64,000 nucleotides of DNA from Coptis chinensis (Eukaryota; Streptophyta; Magnoliopsida; Ranunculales; Ranunculaceae): NCBI GenBank assembly GCA_015680905.1, contig CM027377.1, positions 26,064,501 to 26,128,500 on the forward strand, read 5' to 3'. Numbering within the stretch: the first letter of the stretch is position 1; every line of letters begins with the position of its first letter. Below the pieces are notes generated by a model. That model was not told the origin of the DNA, did no database searches, and saw only the letters and a list, made by a program, of their open reading frames with translations. Shown here in pieces: positions 10,471-22,769 of this stretch. Position numbers and translations under genes: made by a program.

Positions 10471-13400
10471 GTTTTGATGTTTGTTTAGTTGTCTTTACTG
10501 TTGGTTTGTTTCTATGTAGGTTTATGTTTCGGTTTGCTTCTTTGTAGTTTTACGTAGAAATGTGAGTGTTTTTTAATAAGGTTTCCATGGTGGTTTACCA
10601 TTTCCAAGTTGATTTTGTTGTCATAGTTATGGTATTTATACAAGGGTTATACAATGTCATAAATGTAGAACAATAAATGAAAGAACTTTATTGTCGTTTT
10701 ATTAAAAGCTCCTACTTTTTATTGTGCTAACTTTGTATTTTTTTTAGGTTCATTTGATATGCTTATTTATTATGATGGCGAGATGAAATCTGACAAGCAT
10801 GGTGTGATGAAATCTGACAAGCATGGTCTGATGAAGTATCTAGGGGGTGAGGTGAAATTGAGAGTGTTTGATGTGGATACTCCCTTTGAAGGATTCATGT
10901 GTCTTGTTGAAACTATGTCATCGCACATAAGATTGGGTTTTTCTGTTAGGTATTTTATGAACAAGTCCCCTTGTAGAATCGATGAAGAAACCGACTACTT
11001 GAACATGATTAAGAAGCAGAAGAAGACTCCAACGAAAGCAATGAAAGTTTGGATTATCAATGAAGCAATCGTCATCACACCATGTGGTATGGGAGCAGGA
11101 CAAATTAGAAGATCAAGTCCTGGACAACCTACTGTGAAGAACAAAAAAGTTCGTACTGAGCTGTTTAAAACAAATAGTGTTATTCTTGGAAAATATGGTG
11201 GACAGTCTAGAGTGAAGAATAAACCGGTTAGTAGTGAGCTATTTAAACAAGAAATGGTTAGAAGTGCAAGTCCTGGATCAAGTTATGGAATTCCTAGTAC
11301 GAAAAAGAAACAAGTTTGTAGTGAGTCGTTTAAACCTTCTCTGCCAAAGAGTGCTTATCCTGGATCAAGTGGTGGAGAACATTGTAATAAGAAGAAACTC
11401 AATGAAGAAATTCCAATTACTGATTCTCCAAGGAAACAATCTTTGTTGAAAGAAAAAGTGCTAGCTTGACAGAAATATTCTTTTAATCAATTTAAACTTG
11501 TGGACGAACCAATAGGTAAATCACTAATTTTATTTTAGTTATTCTTAGTTCTAGTAAATGGTTTGGTTGCTGACGGTTATAAACGTTGTGTTCCCTAGAC
11601 AGTCCGCTAGACCAACCTTCAACTGCAACTCATCAATTGCAAGATGTGGAAAATGAAAATATCATTGAAAATGTCCCACACAGCTTGGAGACGTTAAAAA
11701 AGGTCATGGCAGGTGAGGGATAGGGAACAAGTAGTACACCTGTAAATATGTTAGTTACACATAAATGTCTGTTCAATTACTCACATTTAGTAACCATTTT
11801 AGATTTGTTCCCAAAGGGAAGCTAAAGTGCAGTTGGTAGTTGCAAATCAATAGAAGAAAGGATACCTCTTGCAATTGTCATTGAAGGTGAGTAGTATAAA
11901 CATTGCAGGGGATAATTATAGTTTGAGTTGCTGATAGTCCGTGCACTAATGGTTGCCCTATTATAATGCAGAGGATGATCCCACTGGTATTGAAGATGTT
12001 GATCAACCAAACTATGAAGAGTTTGATTCTCAAAATCCATATGGAGATGACATTCCTAAAGAATACATAAATGAGGATGTTGAATTTCAAAATGAAGATG
12101 AAGTTCAATACTAAATGATTTAGTTGATACAGGTGACATTCCTAAAGAAAACATAATCATCAGTTCTCAAAGTAATGAGAAGGTTGAATTTCAAAATGAA
12201 TATGAAGATGAAGTTCAAATACTAAATGACTTAGTTGATCTGACTAACATTCCTCAAGAAAACATTTGTGGTAATGAGGATGTTGAATTTCAAAATGAAT
12301 ATGAAGAATGTGAAGTTGTGGTAGTTGAAGATGATAAAGATGATCAAGTTGGTGAGATCGTGATGATGGAGATATATGGTGGAAGCTCGAAAATTTGTGG
12401 GGGGAATGGTTGATGGTTGTGAATGATGGCGATGAGGAAGGTGAGATTGATTTCAAATTGGAGGGAATGGTTGATGCTAGGGCTATTGGTGCTAAAGATC
12501 TGAATTCTGAAAACCTCCGTCAAGGATATGATCCTTTGTGTGGTTCCCGTAGTCCAAAAACCACTACAAACCAAAGTGAGGTTGTAAATCCTTGTAATGA
12601 GGGGTTGAAGTTTGTACCCCCTAAAGTAGGTCAGCATTACGCCACTCGAGATGATCTTGTGAAGGACATGAAATCTTATGCAATTGCACATATGTTTGAT
12701 TTACGTCGTTGCAATACTACCTCCCAAAAGTTAGTAATCAAGTGTAAGGCAACTAACTGCCTATTTCATTTGTATGCAAAACATGCAACTGGGTCTGATA
12801 TGTGGGTGGTTATAACTTTTAGAGATGCACACACTTGTGTACAAGATAAGGCTGTTTCAAAAAATTCACATGCAGACGCAAAGTGGGTTTCAGAAATTTT
12901 TATGTCCAAGCTTAAGGACAATGAAGAACTGACTGCAAAGAACCTTCAGTTGGAGGTGAAACAGTCATAGCTAACTAATTCGACATATAAAGTTGCGTGG
13001 AGGGCCAGAGAAATTGCGTTATAAAAGGTCAGAGTACTATTGTAACTGTCAGCAACTATGAGGATAACTAGTAGCAATATGTAAAGTCTTAGTACAATTC
13101 TATTTTTAGGGTATACTATGAAGAACATCTAGTTGTACACCGAATTATTCTTTATAGTATGTTATGAAGAACATGTATCATCTTTTTGATTAACTTATAT
13201 CTGTCATGGCGTGTAACTGGTAGCCATATGTAATCTGAGTTGGTGTATTTTGTTTCGATATAGATAAGGGGCAGCTTCAGTCAATCATACCAGATGCTGC
13301 CAGTTTATTTTAAAGAACTGAAGAAAATTGATCCAGATTGCCACACTGATATAATAACAACAAGCGAGCACAGGTTTGAGAGTTTGTTTCTGAGCTATGG

Positions 13401-14601
13401 CGTAAATGTTCGTGCCTACAGAAGGTGCCTTCGTCCATTGATTATGATCGATGTAACTTTCATAAAGGGTAGATACAAGTATGTCATCCTAACTGCTCTT
13501 TCTGTTGATAGAGATAGTCATTGCTTTCCAATTGCAGTTGGTGTAGTCCCAAAAGAGAATAATGAACATTGGGATTGGTTTCTTCAAAAACTCAGAGATG
13601 TTGTAGTTGGTCCTACAGATAAGTTTGTTCTATTATCAGATAGACATACAAGCATTCTCCAGGCAGTGCCAAAAATCCTTCCAAATGCGTACCATTGCTT
13701 TTGTGCACAACATATCTCCAAGAATGTTAGCAAAGAAGACACCAAAGGGAGAGTTAAGGCCGCAGCAGAAACTTATGATAAAGCTGACTTTGTGAGAATC
13801 ATGTGTCGCATTTGGTGTAGTGATAGTAAAGGTTACGCAAAAATAATAAAGATTCTGAAGGAATAGTGGTCATTTGCCTATACTGAAATGAGAAGGTATG
13901 CAATTTGTTATACAAATCATATCGAGAGTTGGAATAAGATGATTATGCCTGAGCGAGCTATGCCAATTACTTCTCTGCTAAATGGTATTCGAATGAACAT
14001 TATGAGACACTTTTATGACTATCGGGTCATGGCTTCAAAGCTGAAGACAAAGTTGATGAAATCAGCTGAGGATGTAATCATTTCCTCTCATTATGTTAGT
14101 CGGTCGTTCACTACAATAAGAGCTAGTGAGTACATATACTTGGTTACCAACGTAGGGCACACAGATATAGTTGACTTACTAAAAAAATGTTGTACATGTG
14201 GTTTTTTTCAACAAGTTGGTATTCCTTGTAGCCATGCAATGAAGGTCATTAACGATGGTCGATTCTGTGTATATGACTTCTGCTTGTCGTGCTACTCAAA
14301 GGAAACGATGATGGATACCTATCAAGAGAATTAGACACCGATGAAGGGCAAAGAACATTGGCATTGGGGAAGTTACAACATCATGGTTCGTCCTCCCACA
14401 GATGAGGTAATGCATGGTAGGCCCCAAAAGAAGAGGAAACGTTCTAAAGGGGAGGGTGTGCCAATGCAAAGGAGAAAGTGCAGCCGTTGTGGTGCCCTTG
14501 GACACAACAGAGCAACCTGCCCTAATGCGATAGATAATGCTACTTGGATTGACTTCTCAGCTGGGGTTCTAGCTGATTTTACCAACGAAGACAACATTTG
14601 A
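10436..14601 (+). pseudogene. MURA-type (MULE) transposase, disrupted
   Basis: Exon 1 (MDEKNSNLDNG, 10436-10466) splices to a second exon starting at 10748 (GSFDMLIYYDGEMK), which resembles the PB1-like N-terminus of plant MURA proteins. An acidic region with imperfect repeats follows (12048-12340). The MuDR DNA-binding region starts with FVPPKVGQHYATRDDL (12611-12960). The catalytic domain (13294-13866) has MIDVTFIKG, KENNEHWDWF and LLSDRHTSI. Then come a SWIM zinc finger (CCTCGFFQQVGIPCSHAM, 14188-14241) and a CX2CX4HX4C knuckle (CSRCGALGHNRATC, 14479-14520). In-frame TAG codons at 12968, 13864 and 14332 break an otherwise continuous frame, and the stretch 12971-13290 is intronic or degenerate. 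Exon borders between 11400 and 12400 are uncertain. Confidence 0.85.
12048..12340 (+). repeat. Imperfect acidic coding repeats in the transposase gene
   Basis: Three copies of a unit with GACATTCCTAAAGAA, then GTTGAATTTCAAAATGAA, then GAAGATGAAGTTCAA begin near 12048, 12133 and 12243. They encode a Glu/Asp-rich linker before the DNA-binding region. Copies differ by indels that break the frame. Confidence 0.6.
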
Positions 14602-14981
14602 GTCAACCATCAACGACGAATATAAGTACTGTCAGCAACTAAGCTTGTAATGTTATTTGGATTTTCTTTGGCCTTTCAATGACTATGTAAGTTATTTGGG
14701 AATCAATGTAATGGTATTTTGTTGTTTATACTTGCAGGTGTTTTGTCTATTGAAGTTATCAATATGTAAGGTAGCAAAAAAAAACAAAAACTATAAAAAA
14801 TACTATAAAATTAACGCCACAATTGAAACACTTAGGATTGTAACTTGAAAATTAGAGACGTTATCTAAACAAACCACTGACTTCAAAATATTATGTTTAT
14901 CAAAATGGAGTACTGCAAAATTAGACACATAAGTTCCAAAATAATAACAAACATCTGAAAATGAGAGCATTTTGATGTCCC
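14602..14981. other. Convergent gap between transposase and ULP1-like gene
   Basis: About 380 bp of AT-rich DNA lying 3' of both genes. It should hold their polyadenylation regions; no gene seen. Confidence 0.5.
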
Positions 14982-15580
14982 CTAGTTCTTGTCTTCAGCT
15001 ATTTTCTCCTGCTGGTCAGCAGACCCATCTTCAGCATCCTTAGCTTTGTTGTTTTCTGCATCCTTCAGTTATACCTGGCTTCCAGCTGTATCATCATGAG
15101 TCTATTTATCTGGGTCAATGTGGAGTTGGTCCTCAGTAGCAGCTTCAGCATCCTCCTTGACTTGGTCACTTCCAGCTGCATCTGCTGCACTCTATTGGCA
15201 TTGGTTAGCCTCCATTTGGACCAACTCATTAGCAGGTTCAACATCCTCCTTCACTTGGTCACTTACTGCTACATCTGCTTCACTCTGTTGGCATTGCTCA
15301 ATCTCTACTTTGACTAACTCAGTAGCAGGTTCAACATCCTCCTTCACTTGGTCACTTGCAGCTGCATCTGCTTCCCTTTGTTGGCATTTCTCCGTCTCCA
15401 CTTGGTTCTCAGTGGCAGGTTCAACATCCTTGTTCACTTGGTCACTTCCAGCTTCAACATCCTTGTTCACTTGGTCACATCCAGCTTCAACATCCTCAAG
15501 TTTAACATCCTTGTTCACTTGGTCACTTCCAGCTTCAACATCCTTTATCATTTGACTATGTTGGCATTGGTCAATGTCCA

Positions 15581-15850
15581 CTTGGTTCTCAGTAGCTGCT
15601 TCAGCATCCTTAGGCTCTTTGTCAATCCCAGCTGAATCTGCTTCACTCTGTACCTCTATGCCAATGTCAACTTGCTTCAATGCCTCTGTCCCAGTAGCTG
15701 CTACATCCATGGATACTTGGTTCTCAGTAGCTGTTTCAGCATCCTTGGGCTCTTTGTCAATCCCAGCTGAATCTGCTTCACTCTGTACCTCTATGCCAAT
15801 GTCAACTTGCTTCAATGCCTCTGTCCCAGTAGCTGCTACATCCTTAGACA
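15581..15850 (-). repeat. Two 135-bp tandem coding repeats
   Basis: Units 15581-15715 and 15716-15850 differ at only a few bases; a partial third unit follows. 135 bp is 45 codons, so the frame is kept. Translated units contain EALKQVDIGIEVQSEADSAG. Shorter related repeats (DQVNKDVEAG) lie at 15200-15560. They build the acidic tail of the ULP1-like protein. Confidence 0.8.
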
Positions 15851-18390
15851 CTTGGTTCTCTGCTTGCAGACTTGCTTCTGTCAACTTCTCTTCAAATTCT
15901 TTTCTCTTCTTAGCCACTTCATATGGATTTAATCCACAAGATATAATGTCCATTCCAATCCTCAGCCGCATTCTAAATGGTTGCATGTCAATATGGTTTA
16001 CCCTCTCAGGAACACCTCTAAGAAGACTATCAATAAATGCAAGGCAATATAACCCATAGCTGTTGGAATCTGGTTATTGTGTGACACTAACAAATTCACG
16101 AGCCCATGATGTGTTCAAATCAACAGTAGAGCTTGGATCAACACAACTAAGCACATAAGGAATAATTCTCTCTAAAGCTAGTTGTTCATCAGAAATTTGG
16201 TTTCCACCAAGAGAATCATAGGTGCACACTTTCATCTCTTTAAAGTTAAAGACATCAACAATCCAGTGACTACCATGAACTTGAAGAGGTACAATTACAC
16301 CCTTACCCTGTACTGGGTGCGGTTGATTTCTAATCCTTCCTTCAAAGGGATCCAAATACTCTTTCACAATTTCATCTGTATGGTACAAACCATTAACCAC
16401 TCTCTCCTCTAGGTTTGCAGCTCGAAAACTTGGGTCTTGTAGCTTATTCTTGAATATCCCATACTCTCTTGTCATGAATTTCTACATCCACAAAGTGATG
16501 ATTAAGCTTATCAAACTTAAGTAAGAATAGTGATTAAGCTTTAACAGAAACTTAGTATTAAAGTATAGAGAACTCACAGCAAAATAAACATCCTCCACAA
16601 CAATATACACTTCATCTTCCGGAATGGCATGTTCCTTACAATGCTACTTATACCACCTTATCAATAGCTTGACATATAAGCTGAGAACCTATAAAATAAT
16701 CAAATAGGAATTAGTAACAATTAACTTTCTATAGTAGTTTACTTTGCACATTAATACCAAGTTGCTGATAGTTTTAGAGCAAATTACTAATGGTAGATTC
16801 ATTACCTCACCATCCACCCATTGTCTTCCATGTAACAAATGAAAATTATGCACTAAAATAACTTGATCATACCCAAAAACTCTCATATCTGGAGAGCTCT
16901 GTTGATCCTTCTTCCTACTAAATTTTTTCCAGTAATAATTGACAACATTTACCTCACCTGCGGTAGTTGTTTTCTTGTAAAAGGTTGATGATAGAGCAAC
17001 CTTGATTAATGAGTCACAGTTTTTTCCCATCTTCTCTTCCCATAAACTAGTACTTTCTTTTCCCAGTTTTTTCTCCCTCCTCCTTCTTCTACGGCCACTC
17101 TCTTCAGTTTTCTTATCCATTTCCTTCTCCATCTGAGTGTGAATGAGTACCACATCAAGTTCCTCCACATCACCAGCATGTTGACCCACAGTGTTCTGAT
17201 CATCATCTACAGCTGCCACAACATGTTCAGTGCTTGCTCCTTCTGATGGTGATAGGGTCGGCGATCTGATTCGTCGGGGAGCTCTCACAGACTTCCAGCC
17301 AATAGAGAAACAAAATTGAATTTTTCCATTTCTCTATTCAAGACTGCTTCCCTATCAAGATCACCAGGAGGAAGGACTAAAACAGAAGCCAAAGGATATG
17401 CATGTTTCCCCATCAAGATCCCCAGGAGGAGGGACAAAAGCAGAAGACAAAGGAGAGTAAAAGGGAACATGATCAAGCATTGAAGATTCAGCATAAGGTA
17501 CTATAACAGTCTGTACCCCTACCAGGTCCTCCTCTAGCTCCACACTATGTTCTTAGTATGTCCCCTTGGGTATGACCTCACTAATCTCTTGCAAAGAACT
17601 TGCAGCAACTGACTCCAAATAATTTTGCCCTCTTTGTTGTTATGCAACATCTTCATCTTCATCTGACTCAGCCTGAATCAACTTCCTTCTTTGTTTGGGT
17701 ATCTCAGCTTCCTGAAGCTTCAGCTCCCTTTCCCTTGTTCTCTCACTGATTTGATATTTTTTTTCTTCAAGTTTTGCCTCTCACTAGCCTTTATAGCCTC
17801 ATTTTTGCTTGCCCTAGATGGCTGAACTCGAGTACCACAAACTTTGACCACTTTCCTTTTATTTCTTTCATACTGAGCAGGTATTGAAGTATCTCCCACA
17901 ACTTCAAGGCTTTGATCCTTGTCCAATGCTCTTTTTCTTTTATATGAGGAACTAGGAGAAACATCAAAGGTAACTTTCTTAGAAGCAGATGAACTCCCTT
18001 TCTTAGGTTCTAAGTGAACCTTCTTCTGGGAAAACTTCTTCGGGGTAGACTTCTTCTGGGAAGACTTCTTCTAGGAAGACCTTGTTGGTGTTTTCAGTTT
18101 AGCATCAGCACCTACATTGCTTGGCTTCTTTGGGCTTGGGCTTCTAGTTGTAGCTCCTTTCATAACCTTAACTTCTAAACTTCTGCTCCTTGTTCTACCC
18201 TTTGTTTCAGGCCCTTTCACAACCTCAACCTCTGAACTTTCCATACCACCTTTTAACCCACCATGAGCAATCTCTTGAATTATTGTTTCCATGCCAGTCC
18301 TTATTTCACTCTGGAGTATATCCCCAACAACCCTAACCTCCTTACTGACATGTTTTAGATTAATCAAAGCACATAACAAAGAATATAAGT

Positions 18391-19370
18391 AAGATCCCAC
18401 TTCACTATTTGTAAACTACTACAGATACATTGTAGTGGCTGATCGACATATCATGTTTCACAATAGCTCACTCATGGTACATTAACATATTACTGCCTCA
18501 TATATGAAACAATGCTACAACATGCAGTTCCATAACAACACATTATCAGTGCTTCATATAACAACATGGGTCCTAACAACATTTGCAATTCCAATTCAGG
18601 ACTATGTAATAGGGTACCCATATCATATTACAACTTTCTATAACATTTTAAGATTATATAAGTACTTCAAATGTCAAAAACTGGTTACCCATATATTATC
18701 ATAGGTACCCTATATATTATCATTCTGGGATCAACATGCAAGATCTCACTTCACTATTTGTAAACCACTACAGATACATTGTAGTGGCTGACATATCATG
18801 TTTCACAATAGCTCACTCATGGTACAGTAACATATTACTGCCTCATATATAAAACAATGATGTAACATGCAGTTCCCTAACAACACATTATCAGTGCTTC
18901 ATATAACAACATGGGTCCTAACAACATTTGCAATTCCAATTCAAGACTATATAATAGGGTACCCATATCATATTATAACTTTCTATAATATTTTAAGATT
19001 ATATGAGTACTTCAAATGTCAAAAACTGGTTACCCATATATTATCATGGGTACCCTATTATTATTCTAGGATCAATATGCAAGATCCCACTTCACTATTT
19101 GTAAACCATTACAGATACATTGTAGTGGCTGACATATCATGTTTCACAATAGCTCACTCATATATGAAACAATGCTGCAACATGCAGTTCCATAACAACA
19201 CATTATCAATGCTTCATATAACAACATGGGTCCTAACAACATTTGCAATTCCATTATCATATTACAACTTCTATAACATTATAAGATTATATGAGTACTT
19301 CAAATGTCAAAAACTGGTTACCCATATATTATCACGGGTACCCTATTATCATTCTAGGATACAACATGCA
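18391..19370. repeat. Three ~345-bp tandem repeats in an intron of the ULP1-like gene
   Basis: Copies at about 18391-18737, 18738-19080 and 19081-19370 each run from AAGATCCCACTTCACTATTT through ACATTGTAGTGGCTGA and CATATAACAACATGGGTCC to ACTGGTTACCCATATATTAT. The third has internal deletions. Open frames across them are by-products of the repeat, not genes. Confidence 0.8.
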
Positions 19371-20361
19371 ACATTGTTGAACACAATAAAGAAAACAAGT
19401 TACTTACAAGGCCTTTAATTACTTTTGCCTGTCTTTGAAAAAATTCCTCATTATTGTATGTCCCTGAAACTACTGCACCACTTTGCATGGGTTGTTGCCC
19501 CAAAGCATCCTTTAGCACTTCTTCATTCAATTCTCCTTCAGAAAGATCTAGACTTTCCAACACAACTGCCTTTCCCTTAAGAGGCTGAAGATTTTTCTTA
19601 TAAGTATGTAGATGTATGTTTCCGGAAGGCAAGTCTACCCAATCTAGTATTCTGGAGAACCTACCATCAACTTGTCTCCGAGCCCCAAGAGATGGGATGT
19701 GAAGATATACCCAAATAACAAAACAAATTAAACAGCCATAAACTGTGAAAGAATCCTTTCCAACACTCACCAAGTTAGACATGTCTTCCAAAGACTCTTC
19801 CAACATTTCAAACAGAGGTGTGCCCCAAGGAAAGCTGTCAAATGCATTTAAATTCTTGGCCAAATCAATATACCTCCCATCAACTGTCCTAGCAGATCCT
19901 GGAAGCACAACCTGCAACAGCATATACAACATATTCAGCCTAAACACATCATTCTGACTTTCTTCACCAACACTTGATTTTGCTAATTTTCTAGCTTCCA
20001 ATATTTCTGTTTCAGAAACCGTGGTTCCTTTAAAAAACCTTGCACGAAATTAGGATGGGATCTTGATGTTTGCCGTGTAGAATGAATTAGAAACCGGCTT
20101 CACACTAAGACCCATTATAAGAGCAACATCACTTTTTTTAAACACCGAATCCTTCCTACCGATTCGGTAGCAAAGTTTACCTACTTGGTGTCCCAAAACA
20201 TCATACACTAACGTAGTAGTGGTGTGCATTCTCTCGTTAATGCTTAAAAACTTCCCGAAGCAAGACTTCTCAAAATCTTCCCTCTCTTCAGTAGTGAATG
20301 TCTTGAACAATTTATGCATTTTATCGAGTGACATACGAACAGTCAAATTAAGCTTTCTCAT

Positions 20362-21370
20362 TTTTGAAAGATTGGAAATGGTCGGAAAATTAGGGATTCA
20401 AGGTATTCAATTTGGGCAGTTTTTTTGGTCCGAAAATGAACACTGAACTGTCCTTATACCCTCAAACATATTACTACCGACACGTGCCAGTTAAAGGTTA
20501 AAAACCCATCATTTCTTCAACAGTTCGGCGAATAATTAATGCTATCGTATCGTTCCTAACACGTGGCAAAGATTTTTCCCACCCAAACTAGATTCTTCAT
20601 CTCACCAGTTTATCTTAGTACAAACATATTTTAATGTACTAATAACTATCAACAACTTCTGAGTCTGGCCATTTTACAAAGGGTGGGACTTCCTAACATT
20701 TTGGCTATTTGTATAAGAAAACTTTATAAATATTGAACTACGGACAAGCTTGTAACTGAGTTGGGTGCGAACAATGGTGAAATATGGCACTGAGATGCTA
20801 GTTACTACTTCTCAACTTCAGTATGTGTTATTAAATGCTACACTTTTGCTTTACTTGATATTGAATAAAGGGTTTAATAAACTTATCAAAGTTAACTTTT
20901 GCTTAACTTGTTATTAGATAATACTATTTTGTACATAAGTTATAGGTGTATATTAAAGTCAACATGATAGTCTTAATTGTGTTCTTGTTTATGGCTTCCG
21001 TTACTGATATATCATACATAAAATGCTGCCAATTACCTCTGTTTCGAATAACATGTCCAGCCCAGTTTTGTGAATGCTAAATGCACTTTTTCTTTTTTCT
21101 TTTTATTGAGTTTCCATGCAGATTTCTTTCTATTAGGGTCTCATTATCTCCTGTAAACAACAACAGTGATATAAGGGTACCCCTGATATAATCACAAACA
21201 AAACATATGAATATTAACAGTTACTGTGCTGACACTCAAGCACAATGGACCGGCCGTTTCATAAACAACAAAATACCATTACATCGATTCAAGCCCAAAC
21301 CTATACAGTGAAACATACTTCCAAAACTCCATAAGGTGATATGTGAAGTGGAAGTGGGATTTCAAAAGAA
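20362..21370. other. Upstream region of the ULP1-like gene
   Basis: About 1 kb between the ATG of the minus-strand gene and the tandem array. It likely holds the promoter; I could not pick a convincing TATA box. No ORF of interest. Confidence 0.4.
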
Positions 21371-22656
21371 ACCCAAGTTACTGACGATACATTTAAATGT
21401 CACTTATGGTGACATACACAGAGTCTTCATTGCTAAAACCTGACGGAACCGCGACTAAAAAGGCAATCCAAGCTCACCACAATGACTGCTCAGTTGTCTT
21501 CTTCTGCTTTTGAATCATGCCTTGAATCATATTCAAGTAGTCAATTTTTTCATTAATCTAGAAAGGGACTTGTTCATCAAGTACATCATACAAAAACTCA
21601 ATTTCATGCACTTGGACAAACCTTCCACAAGACACATGAATCCTTCTAAGAAAATATACACATCAAACACTCTCAATTTCACCTCACCTGTTACATACTT
21701 CTTCACTCCATGCAAAAAGAACAAAATCAACATGGAAATAGTAAACATAACTATGGAAACCTTAAAAAAAAAAAACTCTATACACTACTACATAAAAACA
21801 AACCCAAGTTGCTGACGATACATGTAAGTGTCGCTTATGGTGGCATCCACAGAGTCTTCATTGCTAAAACCTGGTGGAACTGCGACTGAAAAAGCAATCC
21901 AAGCTCACCACAATGACTGCTCAGTTGTTTTCTTATGCTTTTGAATTATGCCTTGAATCATATTCAAGTAGTCAATTTTTTCATGGATCTAGAAAGGGAC
22001 TTGTTCATCAAGTACATCATACAAAAACTCAATTTCATGTGCTTGGACAAACCTTCCACAAGACACATGAATCCTTCTAAGAAAATATACACATCAAACA
22101 CTCTCAATTTCACCTCACCTGTTACATACTTCTTCACTCCATGCAAAAAGAATAAAATCAACATGGAAATAGTAAACACAACTATGGAAACCTTAAAAAA
22201 ACTCTATACACTACTACGTAAAAACAAACCCAAGTTGCTGATGGTACATGTAAGTGTCGCTTATGGTGGAATCCACAGAGTCTTCATTGCTAAAACCTGG
22301 CAGAACCGCAACGGAAAAGGCAATCCAAGCTCACCACAATAATTGGTCAGTTGTTTTCTTCTGCTTTTGAATCATGCCTTGAATCATATTCAAGTAGTCA
22401 ATTTTTTCATGGATCTAGAAAGAGACTTGTTCATCAAGCACATCATACAAAAACTCAATTTTATGCGCTTGGACAAACCTTCCACAAGACACATGAATCC
22501 TTCTAAGAAAATATACACATCAAACACTCTCAATTTCACCTCACTTGTTACATACTTCTTCACTCCATGCAACAAGAACAAAATCAATATGGAAATAGTA
22601 AACACAACTATGGAAACCTTAAAAAACTCTATACACTACTACGTAAAAACAAACCC
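21371..22656 (-). repeat. Three ~429-bp tandem copies of a transposase exon fragment
   Basis: Units at about 21371-21799, 21800-22228 and 22229-22656. On the minus strand each has an open frame with EVKLRVFDVYIFLEGFMCLV, clearly related to EVKLRVFDVDTPFEGFMCLV of transposase exon 2 (10848-10908). Flanking intron sequence (AAGGTTTCCATAG, CCATATTGATTTTGTTCTTG) is included. The array lies directly inside the right TIR, so the right end looks like an extended inverted copy of the transposase 5' end whose second exon was then triplicated. Confidence 0.85.
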
Positions 22657-22769
22657 AAGACAACCTAAGAAGAAACCAACACTGAAGACAACAAACCAAA
22701 GTTCAAAACATATCAATAAACAATGAGAACCGTAGATGGATAGGATAATCAAGAAAATGAACCTTAGAA

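Larger units (their letters stand above)
14982..20361 (-). pseudogene. DUF1985 / ULP1-like (peptidase C48) gene of the MULE
   Basis: Reads leftward from ATG 20359-20361. Exon 1 encodes a DUF1985-type region (KSDVALIMGLSVKP) but has an in-frame TAA next to IKIPS; the frame then continues (FRARFFKGTT...) to a donor GTAAGT at 19407. A large intron holds three tandem repeats. The next part (18363-17300) is Lys/Arg/Ser-rich and frame-broken. The C48 domain follows in exons near 17288-16803, 16680-16578 and 16483 onward: catalytic His in HGSHWIVDVF, Asp in CTYDSLGGNQ, then SNSYGLYCL, where the catalytic Cys is replaced by Tyr (16056-16058); a stop (16074-16076) lies just before. The tail is acidic, with tandem 45-codon repeats, and ends at 14982. 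Such proteases cleave SUMO-like modifiers; this copy should be inactive. Confidence 0.75.

Noticed and set aside
15096-16059. Long plus-strand frames rich in Ser/Leu
   Set aside because: Complement of the repetitive acidic tail of the ULP1-like gene.
18504-19418. Open frames of 66 and 183 codons on the plus strand
   Set aside because: They lie on the intronic tandem repeats of the ULP1-like gene and repeat with them.
21510-22726. Plus-strand frames of about 100-135 codons
   Set aside because: Shadows of the antisense transposase-exon repeats; the meaningful frame is on the minus strand.
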